This document shows, piece after piece, positions 44,317 to 53,063 of a stretch of DNA of 64,000 nt. The translations under genes were made by a program, and so were the position numbers. Each line of letters opens with the position of its first letter. The first letter of the stretch is position 1. Under the pieces are notes generated by a model. That model was not told the origin of the DNA. It saw only the letters and a program-made list of their open reading frames with translations, and did no database searches. The stretch comes from Allorhodopirellula solitaria (GTDB taxonomy: Bacteria > Planctomycetota > Planctomycetia > Pirellulales > Pirellulaceae): NCBI RefSeq assembly GCF_007859855.1, contig NZ_SJPK01000007.1, positions 148,542 to 212,541 of the forward strand. The letters are read 5' to 3'.

Positions 44317-44952
44317 GTGAGTTTCACGCCCCGTCCGAGAGCCCCTGCTATTTCTACCGATCCCACCCGCAGCGGCCTGCCCGCGTGGACCTTTCTAAAA
44401 AACTTTGCTCGCAACCCCACCGCTGTCGGCGCCATCGCACCGAGCAGCCAGGGGCTCGTCGACACGATGGTGGATTGGTTTGATTGGGACGAGCTGCGCG
44501 GCGTTGTCGAATTTGGACCCGGCACGGGCGTCTTTACCGAGGGGATTACCCAGCGTCTGCATCCCGACGCGGCTTTCTTTGCGATTGAACGATCACCCGA
44601 CCTGGCGGCTCTGACACGCGCTCGTTGCCCGGCAACCACGGTTCACGAAGCCTCGGCAGCTGAGGTTCAACGATTGTGCCAGAGCGAGGGCATGCAACAG
44701 GTCGATGCGATCATCTGCGGATTACCATGGGCATCCTTCCCCGAATCGCTGCAGGCCGGCATCCTCGACGCCACCCTCGATGTGCTCCGACCCGGCGGCC
44801 GGTTCGCCACGTTCGCCTATTGGCAGGGCGTTGCACTGCCCGCAGGCAGGCGTTTTTCAAAACGCCTGCGATCAAGTTTTTCCGACGTGCATCGCAGTCC
44901 GACCGTGTGGCGAAATCTGCCACCGGCGTTCGTGTATCGATGCACTAAGTAG
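44317..44952 (+). CDS. SAM-dependent methyltransferase, phospholipid N-methyltransferase-like
   Basis: 211 residues from GTG 44317; no ATG precedes the conserved start. FLKNFARNPTAVGAIAPSSQGLV followed by VVEFGPGTGVFTEGI (SAM-binding motif I) and DAIICGLPWASFP (motif IV) match the PmtA-like/rRNA-adenine-dimethylase-like group. Those enzymes methylate phosphatidylethanolamine to phosphatidylcholine, but substrate cannot be decided here. The stop lies 4 bp from the end of the convergent PpiD-like gene. No membrane helix. Confidence 0.78.
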   Translation: MSFTPRPRAPAISTDPTRSGLPAWTFLKNFARNPTAVGAIAPSSQGLVDTMVDWFDWDELRGVVEFGPGTGVFTEGITQRLHPDAAFFAIERSPDLAALTRARCPATTVHEASAAEVQRLCQSEGMQQVDAIICGLPWASFPESLQAGILDATLDVLRPGGRFATFAYWQGVALPAGRRFSKRLRSSFSDVHRSPTVWRNLPPAFVYRCTK

Positions 44953-44956
44953 GCAA

Positions 44957-47575
44957 CTACTCTTCTTCGCCCAGGTTGAGCTCAAAGCTGGTTTCTCGAT
45001 CGACCGACTGCAGATAGCCACCGATCAGCTTGCGTGCATCTTGGCTACCAAGCATTTGGGCCATGATGCGCTGCTGCGGTTGACGGAACTGCTCGCGGAG
45101 GAGATCCATTTCCGGCTGGAACTCGGTCGGTGTGACCACGTAGTAGACCGTTTGCGGATCATTCGCAGCGACGGCGTACTGCCCCACTTTGGTGGTGAAG
45201 ACAGCCCGCATGAAATCGTCGCCGACCGCATCGAGTTCAGGGACTTCGGCGGGCACCGTTTGCATGAAGCCAACTTGGTCGAGCCAGCTGAATGGGCCGA
45301 CGCCCTCGATCAAATTCTCTTTCTTGTCAGCCGGGATCGCTTCGGCGAGCGTTTTCTCGCCGTCCTGGACCGCCGCAGCAATTTCATCCGCTGCCGCTTT
45401 GGCGAGCTCCTTCGCTTCGCCCATGCGAAGGAAATGCACAATCTCGTCGCGAGCCTCATCCAACTCCGGAATGTAAGAACGAACGTCCTCTGTTTTCCAG
45501 CTGATGTAGGTCACACCCGCTTCCAGGTCGACCGAGCGGAGTGGGGAGAAGACAGGTTGCGGCGGCAGCACCGAGCCGTCTTGCATCGGTGAACCGAACA
45601 TCATCGCGCTGTAAGGCGCCCCGCGTTGGTTCATCCCACTACCGAGACCAAAGGAATTTCCCGGAGCGATTTCCTGGACGCTCACGCGGTTTACCAACTC
45701 ATCGGATTGGCCGTACTGCAGTCCGAGTTCAGCGGCCATCTTCTTCAGATCCAAACGCTTGGGAGCGTCGTCGGCCGTCTGCACTCCCACAGAGACGTTA
45801 CTCTCGTGGACGGCGAGTTCACTGAAGTAGCGACGCATCCGCTTGTTCGCTTCAGTGACGGCATTATCGAGTGCTTGGCGTGCCGGGCCGCTGGCCAATT
45901 CCGTCGCGATCTGGTCCCGGACCTCTTCAAAGGATTGCGACTGGGTCGGTGCCGGTTCGTCATCGAGATCCAAATCGGAATCATCGGACGCCTCAGCAGG
46001 CATCTCGGCCTGTTCCGCCGGCTCGGGCTCTGCGGGCGTTTGCGGCTCGGTTTCCGATTCAGGGACAGCCGCGTCGTCGGCTGGCTCCACTGGCGAATCG
46101 CCCTCTTCGTCCTGGAACGCTACCAACTGAACCGCTGAGTTGCGGCGGCGATTCAACGACGATTCTTCCTCGGCCGGTTCGGCTGGCTCTTCTTCGGTGA
46201 CAGCCTCCTCAGTGGGCTCGTCTTCAGCCGCTGCCTCTTCGCTGTTCTCGCTGCCCTCAGACTCCTCGTTCGAGCCCGACTCCTCAGCCTCCGATTCTTC
46301 CATGGTGGATTCTTCCGTCACGGATTCCTCCGTCACGGATTCCTCCGTGGTGGATTCCTCCGTGGTGGATTCCTCCGTAGCGGTAGGCTCTTCGCTCGGC
46401 ATGGCTTCCTCTTCCACCACAACTTCTTCTTCCGCAGCAGCTTCCTCGCCGGAGGCCGCTTCTTCGTCGGAGGCCGCTTCCTCGTTTGATTCAGCTTCTT
46501 CGCTGGGCATCGACTCTTCGCTCACTGCAGTGTTTTCATCCGAGCTACCGCTCGTATCCTCGAGTGACAGCTCGTCGGTGCTAGTTTCAGCAGCGGGATC
46601 GGCCATGTCGGCGGGGTTGGCCGCGTCAGCGGGGATCTGGAAATCACCGCCAGCGAGTCGGCGATCGTACTCAGCGCGGAGTTGCTCCTCGGTCAGCTTG
46701 GACTTCTCCGCCTCGAGAAACTGCTCCAGGTGGGCGGCAACGTATTCGATTTCAGCCGAGTCAGGACGGCGGAACCCAGGCAGGCGAGAATCGTCGCTGT
46801 TGAAGCTGATCCGCTCACGGCCCGCATCGTAGGTGTCTTGAATATCCGATTGACTCGGGTTTTTGTCAGTTTTGTCAAAATACTCGCTGGCCAGAACCCC
46901 GTAGGCGTTCACGGTGGCCTGTTGGCTCATCTTCAGGAAGTTCTCCCACTGACCCAACGGCGTGACGATCGGCATCTGTCCGTTACTGAGGCCGACGAGG
47001 GCTCCCCGTTGATAGAGGTCCGCCAATAGATGCATGCGGAGTTGTTCGTAGAGGTGTTGCGGTCCGAGCTGTCGGCCGCTGCTCTGCATCAACATCGAGG
47101 AAATTTCACTGTCGCTGACCGTGCCGTCGGAGAATCGGGTCAACCAATCCTTGATTTGCACGTCATCGAGTTCAAAGCCGGCTTTTTCGGCTTCGTGGTA
47201 GAAACGCAGCGTGTGGATCGTGGCCTCTTCGCTCGGGTTGGCATCGATGCCGATCGCACGGATCTGGCCGGATTGCTCGTCGAATTGGAATCCCGGGGTC
47301 TGCGGCACGCCGCCTCGTGCGAGCGTTTCGTTTGCCAATTCAAACAGGAACCGAACCACCGAGCGATGATTCTGGGTGGTGCGAGCGACGCGGGTACGCG
47401 TCAATTCGATCCCGTCATAGCTGGCTGCTACTGGATTGGAGTTCATCCCGCCGCCACGACGCATGTACGTGTCCAACGCCGGTAGAACGACGAAGGAGAA
47501 CAGAGCCAAAAGGGTCAAAAAGACCATCAAGGGCTTGAGGTTGCGTCGAAATATCTCGAACGGACTCGAACTCAT
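44957..47575 (-). CDS. Membrane-anchored SurA/PpiD-like foldase with an acidic spacer
   Basis: 872 residues, ATG at 47575. An N-terminal membrane helix (LMVFLTLLALFSFVVLPAL, about 16-34) anchors a SurA_N/PpiD-like domain (ANPSEEATIHTLRFYHEAEKAGFELDDVQIKDWL). Residues about 315-540 are a Glu/Ser-rich spacer with the imperfect repeats TEESTTEESVTEESV encoded by short tandem DNA near 46310-46380. After it come helical segments (EEVRDQIATELASGPARQALDNAV) and a C-terminal domain like PpiD. No parvulin active-site motif could be seen, so isomerase activity is doubtful; a chaperone role at the membrane is more likely. Confidence 0.7.
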   Translation of the reverse strand: MSSSPFEIFRRNLKPLMVFLTLLALFSFVVLPALDTYMRRGGGMNSNPVAASYDGIELTRTRVARTTQNHRSVVRFLFELANETLARGGVPQTPGFQFDEQSGQIRAIGIDANPSEEATIHTLRFYHEAEKAGFELDDVQIKDWLTRFSDGTVSDSEISSMLMQSSGRQLGPQHLYEQLRMHLLADLYQRGALVGLSNGQMPIVTPLGQWENFLKMSQQATVNAYGVLASEYFDKTDKNPSQSDIQDTYDAGRERISFNSDDSRLPGFRRPDSAEIEYVAAHLEQFLEAEKSKLTEEQLRAEYDRRLAGGDFQIPADAANPADMADPAAETSTDELSLEDTSGSSDENTAVSEESMPSEEAESNEEAASDEEAASGEEAAAEEEVVVEEEAMPSEEPTATEESTTEESTTEESVTEESVTEESTMEESEAEESGSNEESEGSENSEEAAAEDEPTEEAVTEEEPAEPAEEESSLNRRRNSAVQLVAFQDEEGDSPVEPADDAAVPESETEPQTPAEPEPAEQAEMPAEASDDSDLDLDDEPAPTQSQSFEEVRDQIATELASGPARQALDNAVTEANKRMRRYFSELAVHESNVSVGVQTADDAPKRLDLKKMAAELGLQYGQSDELVNRVSVQEIAPGNSFGLGSGMNQRGAPYSAMMFGSPMQDGSVLPPQPVFSPLRSVDLEAGVTYISWKTEDVRSYIPELDEARDEIVHFLRMGEAKELAKAAADEIAAAVQDGEKTLAEAIPADKKENLIEGVGPFSWLDQVGFMQTVPAEVPELDAVGDDFMRAVFTTKVGQYAVAANDPQTVYYVVTPTEFQPEMDLLREQFRQPQQRIMAQMLGSQDARKLIGGYLQSVDRETSFELNLGEEE

Positions 47576-47780
47576 CTGAGAAGCCTAGCGGGGGCGGGGG
47601 CAATCGGAAAACTGCGCGAAGGTGCAAACGGCAAAGGGTATCGCCAGAGGAAATCAGAGGTCAAGACGACTTGACACGAAGAAGCTACCCAAAACGAGCG
47701 CTGACTCTTTGGAGACGAGACATCTGACATCGATTTTAGCGGCCTCGCCGGAGAGGGTCAGACCCCTTTTCGCGTAGACT

Positions 47781-48962
47781 CTAAATTCGGGCCACGTATT
47801 GGCCGCTGAGCCGTCTCACGAAGCGTTTCATCTCCAACACACTGACGATCGCCGAGACTCTCGCAGAGGACAATTCGCAGGCAACGGTCACCGCATCGAG
47901 CGAGCTGCCGGTGGGCGATATTTGGTCGAGGACAGCAATCTCCAGCTCGTTGAGCGAAATTTCTCGCCCATCTCGCATCTCGCGATCCGCCTGCTGGACG
48001 TCCTGGTCGACGCCGCGAACAATGGGCTGGCTCAGCGGACCGAGTAGTTCGAGCACATCGTCGGCGCTCGTGATGAGGATCCCGCCATCGCGGATCAAGC
48101 GGTGGCAGCCCTGCGAGGCGCGATTGTTGACGGGACCGGGCAGCGCCCCGACGCTGCGCCCCAGTTCACCGGCGAGTCGCGCCGTGATCAGAGCCCCGGA
48201 CCGTTCGGGGGCTTCGACGACGATCGTGACCAGCCCCGCAGCCGCAATCAGTCGATTTCGCTGTGGAAACATGCCGCCTCGCGGCTTCGACATCGGCGCG
48301 TATTCGCTGATCACGGCCCCCGCAGCGGCAATCTCCGCGGCCAGTGGCTTGTTCTCGGCCGGGTACATCTGGCCCAAGCCGCCGCCCAAGAACGCAATCG
48401 TCCGCCCACCCGCCTCCAACGCCGCACGGTGTGCCGCCGTATCGATGCCGCGCGCCAGACCACTGATGATCGTTACCGAGGCCGCAGCGAGGTCACGGGC
48501 CAATCGGCGAGTTTGCTCCACACCATAAGCCGTCGCGTGCCGCGTCCCCACGATCGACACCGCAATCGGATCAATCGGTTTCCACTGGCCCTGGCAAAAT
48601 AGGACCGCAGGCGTGTCCTCGAGCTCTTCCAATGGTTGAGGGTACCCGTCGCTGCCCGGACCAACGATCTCGACATCGTGGCATTGGCACCACCGCAACA
48701 CGCCATCGACGTCAATGTGGTCGCTCGCGGTGCGAATCGTGTGGGCTAGTTTCGGTCCAATCCCCGGACATCGCTGCAACGAGTCGGTATCCGCGGCCAA
48801 CACGTCAGCCGCCGTTCCGAAACTCTCCATCAACACGCTCAGACTCCGTGGCCCCAGACCGGGTAGCAAACACAGCTGCAATTGAGCTCGCAGATCAGCG
48901 CCGATGCCCGCAGGCTCATCGCCCTCTTGTTCCTGCTGCCAATAGAAAAGCTCATCGGACAC
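47781..48962 (-). CDS. dprA: DNA-processing protein DprA/Smf
   Basis: 393 residues from GTG 48962. N-terminal helix-hairpin-helix (SLQRCPGIGPKLAHTI), then the Rossmann-like DprA core with IVGTRHATAYG, TIISGLARGIDTAAHRAAL, GGRTIAFLGGGL, YPAENKPLAAEI and ERSGALITARLA, then a C-terminal winged helix (LDQISPTGSSLDAVTVACELSSARVSAIVSVLEMKRFVRRLSGQY). DprA loads RecA on incoming single-stranded DNA during natural transformation. Domain order and length are complete. It runs in the same direction as the PpiD-like gene (205 bp downstream). No other competence gene is in the window. Confidence 0.93.
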   Translation of the reverse strand: MSDELFYWQQEQEGDEPAGIGADLRAQLQLCLLPGLGPRSLSVLMESFGTAADVLAADTDSLQRCPGIGPKLAHTIRTASDHIDVDGVLRWCQCHDVEIVGPGSDGYPQPLEELEDTPAVLFCQGQWKPIDPIAVSIVGTRHATAYGVEQTRRLARDLAAASVTIISGLARGIDTAAHRAALEAGGRTIAFLGGGLGQMYPAENKPLAAEIAAAGAVISEYAPMSKPRGGMFPQRNRLIAAAGLVTIVVEAPERSGALITARLAGELGRSVGALPGPVNNRASQGCHRLIRDGGILITSADDVLELLGPLSQPIVRGVDQDVQQADREMRDGREISLNELEIAVLDQISPTGSSLDAVTVACELSSARVSAIVSVLEMKRFVRRLSGQYVARI

Positions 48963-48978
48963 CAGACGATCCTTTCAA

Positions 48979-49004
48979 GCAAAACACTGCATCTCCTCGC
49001 TGAC
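48979..49004. repeat. Short dispersed repeat, second copy
   Basis: GCAAAACACTGCATCTCCTC plus GCTGAC repeats the 43992-44018 sequence with one internal difference. It starts about 16 bp upstream of the dprA start codon, so it may lie in the dprA leader. Confidence 0.45.
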
Positions 49005-49049
49005 GACATCGGGATCGGAACGCGGGAACCATCAGTGGCGAGTTTCCAA

Positions 49050-49219
49050 GTGGCGTAAGCTGCCAGCTGGCGATCTTTGCCGACCGCAAGCTGGCAGCTT
49101 ACGCCACGATTTGCTCTCCCGATGCTTGCCCAACGATTGATGCCAAAGTAGGTGGCACGGCGGGTAGCTCGCGACGGGCGGAGCTCGCGAACGGGTGGGT
49201 AGCTCGCGACGGGCGGAGC
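49050..49219. repeat. 19-bp inverted repeat and 35-bp tandem repeat
   Basis: GTGGCGTAAGCTGCCAGCT (49050-49068) and its exact complement (49089-49107) frame a 20-nt loop. Downstream, the 23-bp block GGGTAGCTCGCGACGGGCGG+AGC occurs at 49162-49184 and again at 49197-49219, a period of 35 bp. Both are in the spacer between dprA and pyrC. Confidence 0.65.
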
Positions 49220-49256
49220 CGTCGGTCGACTATGGACTATCGCTAGTGTACCAGAA

Positions 49257-50630
49257 TCACTGGCCGATCCCGTCGGCGGTCATCCAGTATCCACCGCGGC
49301 TGTGATCGAATCGAGGTTTAGATCCCCGCATGGCTTCGTCAAATCCCGTGCTGGCCGCCCAGACCTGGCGGCCACCGACCCAGGTGCGTACCGGCCACCC
49401 GGTCAGGGACTCACCATCCCAGGGACTCCAACGCGACTTGGTATGCTGCTCGGCGTCGCGGATCGTCCGCTGCTCGGCCAGATCGACCAAGACGAGGTCG
49501 GCGTCGTAGCCCGCCGCGATCCGGCCCTTGCCCGTCACCCCCCATACCCGAGCCGGCGCGTCGCTCATCCAGTGTGCGACCTGTGGCAGGGTGATCCGGC
49601 CGGCGTGAACCTGGTTGAGCATCAGAGCCAACGAATTCTCGACGGCGGGCAGACCCGATGGACTCTGGGGATAGGGTTGGTTCTTCTCTTCGAGCGTATG
49701 CGGCGCATGATCGGTGGCGATGACCTGAATGACGTCATCGCAAAGCGCCTGCCACAATCCAGCATTGTCGGCCGCCGTCTTGATCGACGGATTCATCTGC
49801 ACACGGCTGCCGAGTCGATCGTAGTCCTCGACCTGGAACAGCAAGTGATGCGGGCAAACCTCGGCGGTGAGGTAGGGGGAGGGATCTCGCAAGAATTCGA
49901 GCTCGGCCGCTGTCGATACATGCAGCACGTGGAAACGATGCCGATGCCGTCGCGCCAACTCCGTCGCACGCTTGGTCGCAATCATCGCGGCACGCTCATC
50001 GCGAATGCGAGAGTGGTCGGCTAGATCGTCCGTTGGCCCCAACCGCTCCGCGTTGGCGCGGACGGTCGACTCGTCTTCGCAGTGAGCACAGATCGGTAGC
50101 GTGGTCTCTGCGAAGATGCGTTCCAGAGCCGCCTGTTCATCGACCAACAGATTCCCGGTGCTGCTGCCGATGAAAATCTTGATCCCAGGCACGTCGCTGA
50201 CATCGGCTAACTCCTTCACGTTGTCCGGCGTGGCCCCGATATAGAATCCATAATTGACGAGCGATTTCTCCGCAGCGAGACGTTCTTTGGCGCGGACGCC
50301 CTCGACCGTGATCGCCGGCGGCTTCGTATTGGGCATCTCGAGAAACGTGGTCACTCCGCCAGCGGCACAGGCGTGGCTCGCGGCGGCGAGATCCTCTTTC
50401 TGAATCAGCCCCGGTTCTCGAAAGTGGACTTGATCGTCGACCACCCCTGGCAACAGATGCAATCCGTCCGCGTCGATCACCTCGTCGCAGGAGGCCGACG
50501 GCGACGCGTCGACGTCGAGAATTTTGCCGTCGCCGACGAGCACGTTGCCCACCCGGACTTCACCCGAGGCGGATCGAATCCCATCACCGGGAAAAACGAT
50601 CGAAGCGTTGCGAATGAGAAGACGTGCCAT
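49257..50630 (-). CDS. pyrC: Dihydroorotase with a DDQVH metal motif
   Basis: 457 residues, ATG at 50630. An amidohydrolase-fold enzyme that closes N-carbamoyl-aspartate to dihydroorotate in pyrimidine synthesis. Motifs: [14 protein letters not shown] (61-74), [23 protein letters not shown], and [12 protein letters not shown] near the end with the catalytic Asp. The usual first metal pair HxH reads Q67-V-H69, so one metal-ligand His is replaced by Gln. This form is also known from Bacteroidetes dihydroorotases (for example Porphyromonas). [17 protein letters not shown] supplies the lysine normally carboxylated. The enzyme is probably active, perhaps with altered metal content. No other pyr gene is adjacent. 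Confidence 0.88.
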   Translation of the reverse strand: MARLLIRNASIVFPGDGIRSASGEVRVGNVLVGDGKILDVDASPSASCDEVIDADGLHLLPGVVDDQVHFREPGLIQKEDLAAASHACAAGGVTTFLEMPNTKPPAITVEGVRAKERLAAEKSLVNYGFYIGATPDNVKELADVSDVPGIKIFIGSSTGNLLVDEQAALERIFAETTLPICAHCEDESTVRANAERLGPTDDLADHSRIRDERAAMIATKRATELARRHRHRFHVLHVSTAAELEFLRDPSPYLTAEVCPHHLLFQVEDYDRLGSRVQMNPSIKTAADNAGLWQALCDDVIQVIATDHAPHTLEEKNQPYPQSPSGLPAVENSLALMLNQVHAGRITLPQVAHWMSDAPARVWGVTGKGRIAAGYDADLVLVDLAEQRTIRDAEQHTKSRWSPWDGESLTGWPVRTWVGGRQVWAASTGFDEAMRGSKPRFDHSRGGYWMTADGIGQ

Positions 50631-50910
50631 GAGCTGAGCAACCTCGGAGTGATGAAAAGATGCCGGCCCTCTCAGTCGAGCCGTCCATGAAAAGAACCTG
50701 TCGCCAGACTAACAATTTTCTTCCGGCGGTGCGATGGACGGGATCCCTCGGCCTGTATCGATGGAAGCGGTCACGCCTGTCGAAAGATTTTTTCAGCAGA
50801 GGGCGGCCACAACACGTCGCCTCGCGCCGACCAATCTCGCCGCCTCCAATGGACGATAAGGATGAAACGTCGTTTCAGCAGGCTCGGAGAACTCCTGCGG
50901 AGTAGCCCGA

Positions 50911-50990
50911 TGAGCCGGTGAACGCTTTTTGCGCTAAACGTGAAGCGTTCTACGAACCGGGATCAGCTCATGTGTCTCCTACCTGCTTCG
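50911..50990. repeat. Diverged copy of the GCCGGTG..AACCGG palindrome repeat
   Basis: TGAGCCGGTGAACGCTTTTT, then AACGTGAAGCGTT, then GAACCGGGATCAGCTCA, followed by CTACCTGCTTCGTC, follows the layout of the intact palindrome at 14393-14475 (arm, GCGAAGCGTT-like loop, arm, CCTGCTTA tail). The remaining spacer 50631-51039 shows no gene. Confidence 0.5.
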
Positions 50991-51039
50991 TCCTTTCCGC
51001 GCTGCCCGGCGCGATCCATCCATCCGATCGGAAACATCT

Positions 51040-52212
51040 ATGCCCTTCCTCTCTGGCAGCCTCTCTTTTGAACGATTCCGTGTCGAAAAGTTTGATTCTG
51101 CGAGTTTTGATCAAGAACACCTCGACCTGATGCATCAGCACGCTGCGGGAAAAGTCGAAACCGACTCCGCAGAGAACGTTCACACCGGATTTCTCGGTGG
51201 TGCCCACCTGTTTGACCAAGACTTTGATCTCGAGAAGAACGTGATCAACGACGCTGTCCACTTTGGTATCCGGATTGATACCAACCAAATCCCTGCCGCG
51301 ATCAAGAACGCCTGGTTGCAGATGGAACTCGCTGGTTTGGGACGTGACAACCCCAGCGGCGTGCCTACGAAAACGCAGCGGAAGGAAGCCAAGGAAGCCG
51401 TCGAGCAACGTTGTGAAGTGGAAGCGGCAACGGGGAAGTACCGCAAATTTCAACCCTTCTCACTGCTCTGGGACCATGGCTATGAAATGCTGTACTTCGG
51501 CGGCTCGGCGGGTACGGCGAGCGGTCACTGTGCCGACCTGCTCGAACGAATATTCGAGATCGAACTGCGACACGTCAGTGCTGGTACGATCGCACAGGCC
51601 TGGGCCATCGAAGCGGATCGCTACGCGGAGATGGATGAAGTCGTCCCCGCCGCGTTCATCGCCGGGCCCTCGCACGGCAGCGTTGCGTGGGCGAACGAAC
51701 ACTCGCAAGCCCCTGATTTTCTCGGCAACGAGTTCCTGCTCTGGCTGTGGTGGACCCTCGAGACCCAAACCGACACGATCACGATCGCCGACGACACGGA
51801 AGTCACCGTGATGCTGTCGAAAACTCTGTCCCTGGAATGCCCCGTTGGCGAATCGGGCAAGGAAACCATCACGGCGGAATCACCCGTCAAGTTACCCGAA
51901 GCGATGCAGGCGATCCAGCACGGCAAGCTGCCCCGGAAAACCGGCATGATCCTCGTGCGGGACGGCCAGCAGTTTGACTTGACCCTGCAAGCGGAATCGT
52001 TCGGCATCAGTGGCGCCAAGATCATTCTCGATGAAGATACCGAGTTCGATGCCGACGATCGCATCGAAGCGGTGCGGACTCTATGCGATACCGTCGATGG
52101 ACTGTTCCACACGTTCTGCGACCGCCGCACCGGCGCCGATTGGCACAAGGACCTCAGCGCCATCCAAAATTGGCTGGCTCCCGTCCCCCAACGCGCAGTG
52201 CAAGCCGCTTAA
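51040..52212 (+). CDS. rdgC: RdgC-like recombination-associated protein
   Basis: 390 residues, ATG at 51040. FSLLWDHGYEMLYFGGSAGTASGHCADLLERIFEIELRHVSAGTIAQ, the KTQRKEAKEAVEQRCEVEAATGKYRKF block and an N-terminal MPFLSGSLSFERFRV match the layout of RdgC, a ring-shaped non-specific DNA-binding protein that modulates RecA. Proteobacterial RdgC is about 300 residues; here the C-terminal part (about 250-390) is longer and beta-rich. The ending DADDRIEAVRTLCDTVDGLFHTFCDRRTGADW is helical. The family assignment is by eye and moderately sure. The gene is alone between two repeat-bearing spacers. Confidence 0.62.
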   Translation: MPFLSGSLSFERFRVEKFDSASFDQEHLDLMHQHAAGKVETDSAENVHTGFLGGAHLFDQDFDLEKNVINDAVHFGIRIDTNQIPAAIKNAWLQMELAGLGRDNPSGVPTKTQRKEAKEAVEQRCEVEAATGKYRKFQPFSLLWDHGYEMLYFGGSAGTASGHCADLLERIFEIELRHVSAGTIAQAWAIEADRYAEMDEVVPAAFIAGPSHGSVAWANEHSQAPDFLGNEFLLWLWWTLETQTDTITIADDTEVTVMLSKTLSLECPVGESGKETITAESPVKLPEAMQAIQHGKLPRKTGMILVRDGQQFDLTLQAESFGISGAKIILDEDTEFDADDRIEAVRTLCDTVDGLFHTFCDRRTGADWHKDLSAIQNWLAPVPQRAVQAA

Positions 52213-52231
52213 GAGTCGGCCGGACAACGAC

Positions 52232-52247
52232 CGGGGCTTCGGCCCCG
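52232..52247 (+). terminator. Hairpin after the RdgC-like gene
   Basis: CGGGGC / TTCG / GCCCCG, a GC-rich stem with a very stable UUCG loop, 20 bp after the stop. No T-run follows (TTACGCTACG), so termination may not be intrinsic. Confidence 0.55.
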
Positions 52248-52301
52248 TTACGCTACGCTGAGAAGTATTTTCCACTCGTGACAAAGCCCGTCCTTTCCCC
52301 A

Positions 52302-52425
52302 CGAGTTTGTCTCCGCCAACGGCGTTTTGGAAAATAGCCGGTGGTTCCGAGCGGAGCGAACACCACCGGAACAAACACGAAACGCAAGCCCCAACCCCGA
52401 CAGGGGTTGAAGATCATTCACGGAT
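52302..52425. repeat. Dispersed intergenic repeat, copy 2 of 2 in the window
   Basis: Aligns with 13060-13185. Here the inner arms CCGGTGGTT / AACACCACCGG pair better than in copy 1, and CCAACCCCGACAGGGGTTG forms a hairpin before AAGATCATTCACGG. The rest of 52213-52814 has no supported gene. Confidence 0.6.
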
Positions 52426-52727
52426 GTCCCGGCCGAGATTTCTCATTGAGGATACGGCGACCGCAAACCAGTTCGCACACATCGAATCATGGTAGCGCCA
52501 TGACGCAAACCGCTTCTCCACACGATTGGCACAATCCCCTCGGCACGGGACGTAGCGGCCAGCGATGTGATATCGCCGCTGCGTTCAAAGCGTCAGCAGG
52601 CTGAATAGTTACCGGTTTCTGACGCTCGCTACTGGTCAATCGACTGGCCTTTAAATGTCGGTAACGGAGGCGAACGGCGCCATCTCTGGGACATGCGGCG
52701 TTACGCACTAAAAAAAGCCTGCCCGTT

Positions 52728-52758
52728 TTGGAATCCCTGTGAAATATTGTGTTATAAC
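52728..52758 (+). promoter_or_regulatory. Possible promoter of the lipoprotein/DUF1559 pair
   Basis: TTGGAA (52728-52733) and TATAAC (52753-52758) resemble -35 and -10 boxes with a 19-bp spacer, about 57 bp before the lipoprotein start. A leader hairpin GACTC/GGAGA/GAGTC follows at 52771-52785, then AGGAG as ribosome-binding site. Read by eye only. Confidence 0.3.
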
Positions 52759-52814
52759 ATGGCATGTCATGACTCGGAGAGAGTCTCGTACAGTTCCTTC
52801 CTAGGAGACTTCCC

Positions 52815-53006
52815 ATGCGGCCAATCCCCCGCACCGTGTTTTTTCTGTTGCTCAGTTCTGTGATCGCTGGGTGTAGCACTTCAGAATCCTTCTCCCCTGA
52901 GGAGGGGGAACTGGAACGCTATCTCCAAGCGAATCCCGAAGCCGCCGCGCTCCGCGGACAAGGCGAGCCAGCAGGATTCGGTAGCGCGCCCGAAGTGCCC
53001 CGCTGA
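52815..53006 (+). CDS. Small lipoprotein preceding a DUF1559 gene
   Basis: 63 residues, ATG at 52815 after CTAGGAGAC. The signal peptide ends in lipobox VIAGC (Cys20). The mature 44-residue chain is acidic, with EEGELERYLQANPEAAA, then Gly/Pro-rich. Small lipoproteins of this type often sit beside DUF1559 genes in planctomycetes, and here the DUF1559 start is 57 bp downstream. An anchoring or assembly role for the pseudopilin is a guess. Confidence 0.78.
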   Translation: MRPIPRTVFFLLLSSVIAGCSTSESFSPEEGELERYLQANPEAAALRGQGEPAGFGSAPEVPR

Positions 53007-53063
53007 AGCCACGCGACCGGACAAGTCTTTCTCCTTACGTTTCAGAATTTCCAGAGGTTTCCT

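Noticed and set aside
52487-52879. 130-codon minus-strand frame before the lipoprotein gene
   Set aside because: No family signal, it overlaps the lipoprotein leader and probable promoter, and starts inside its coding region.
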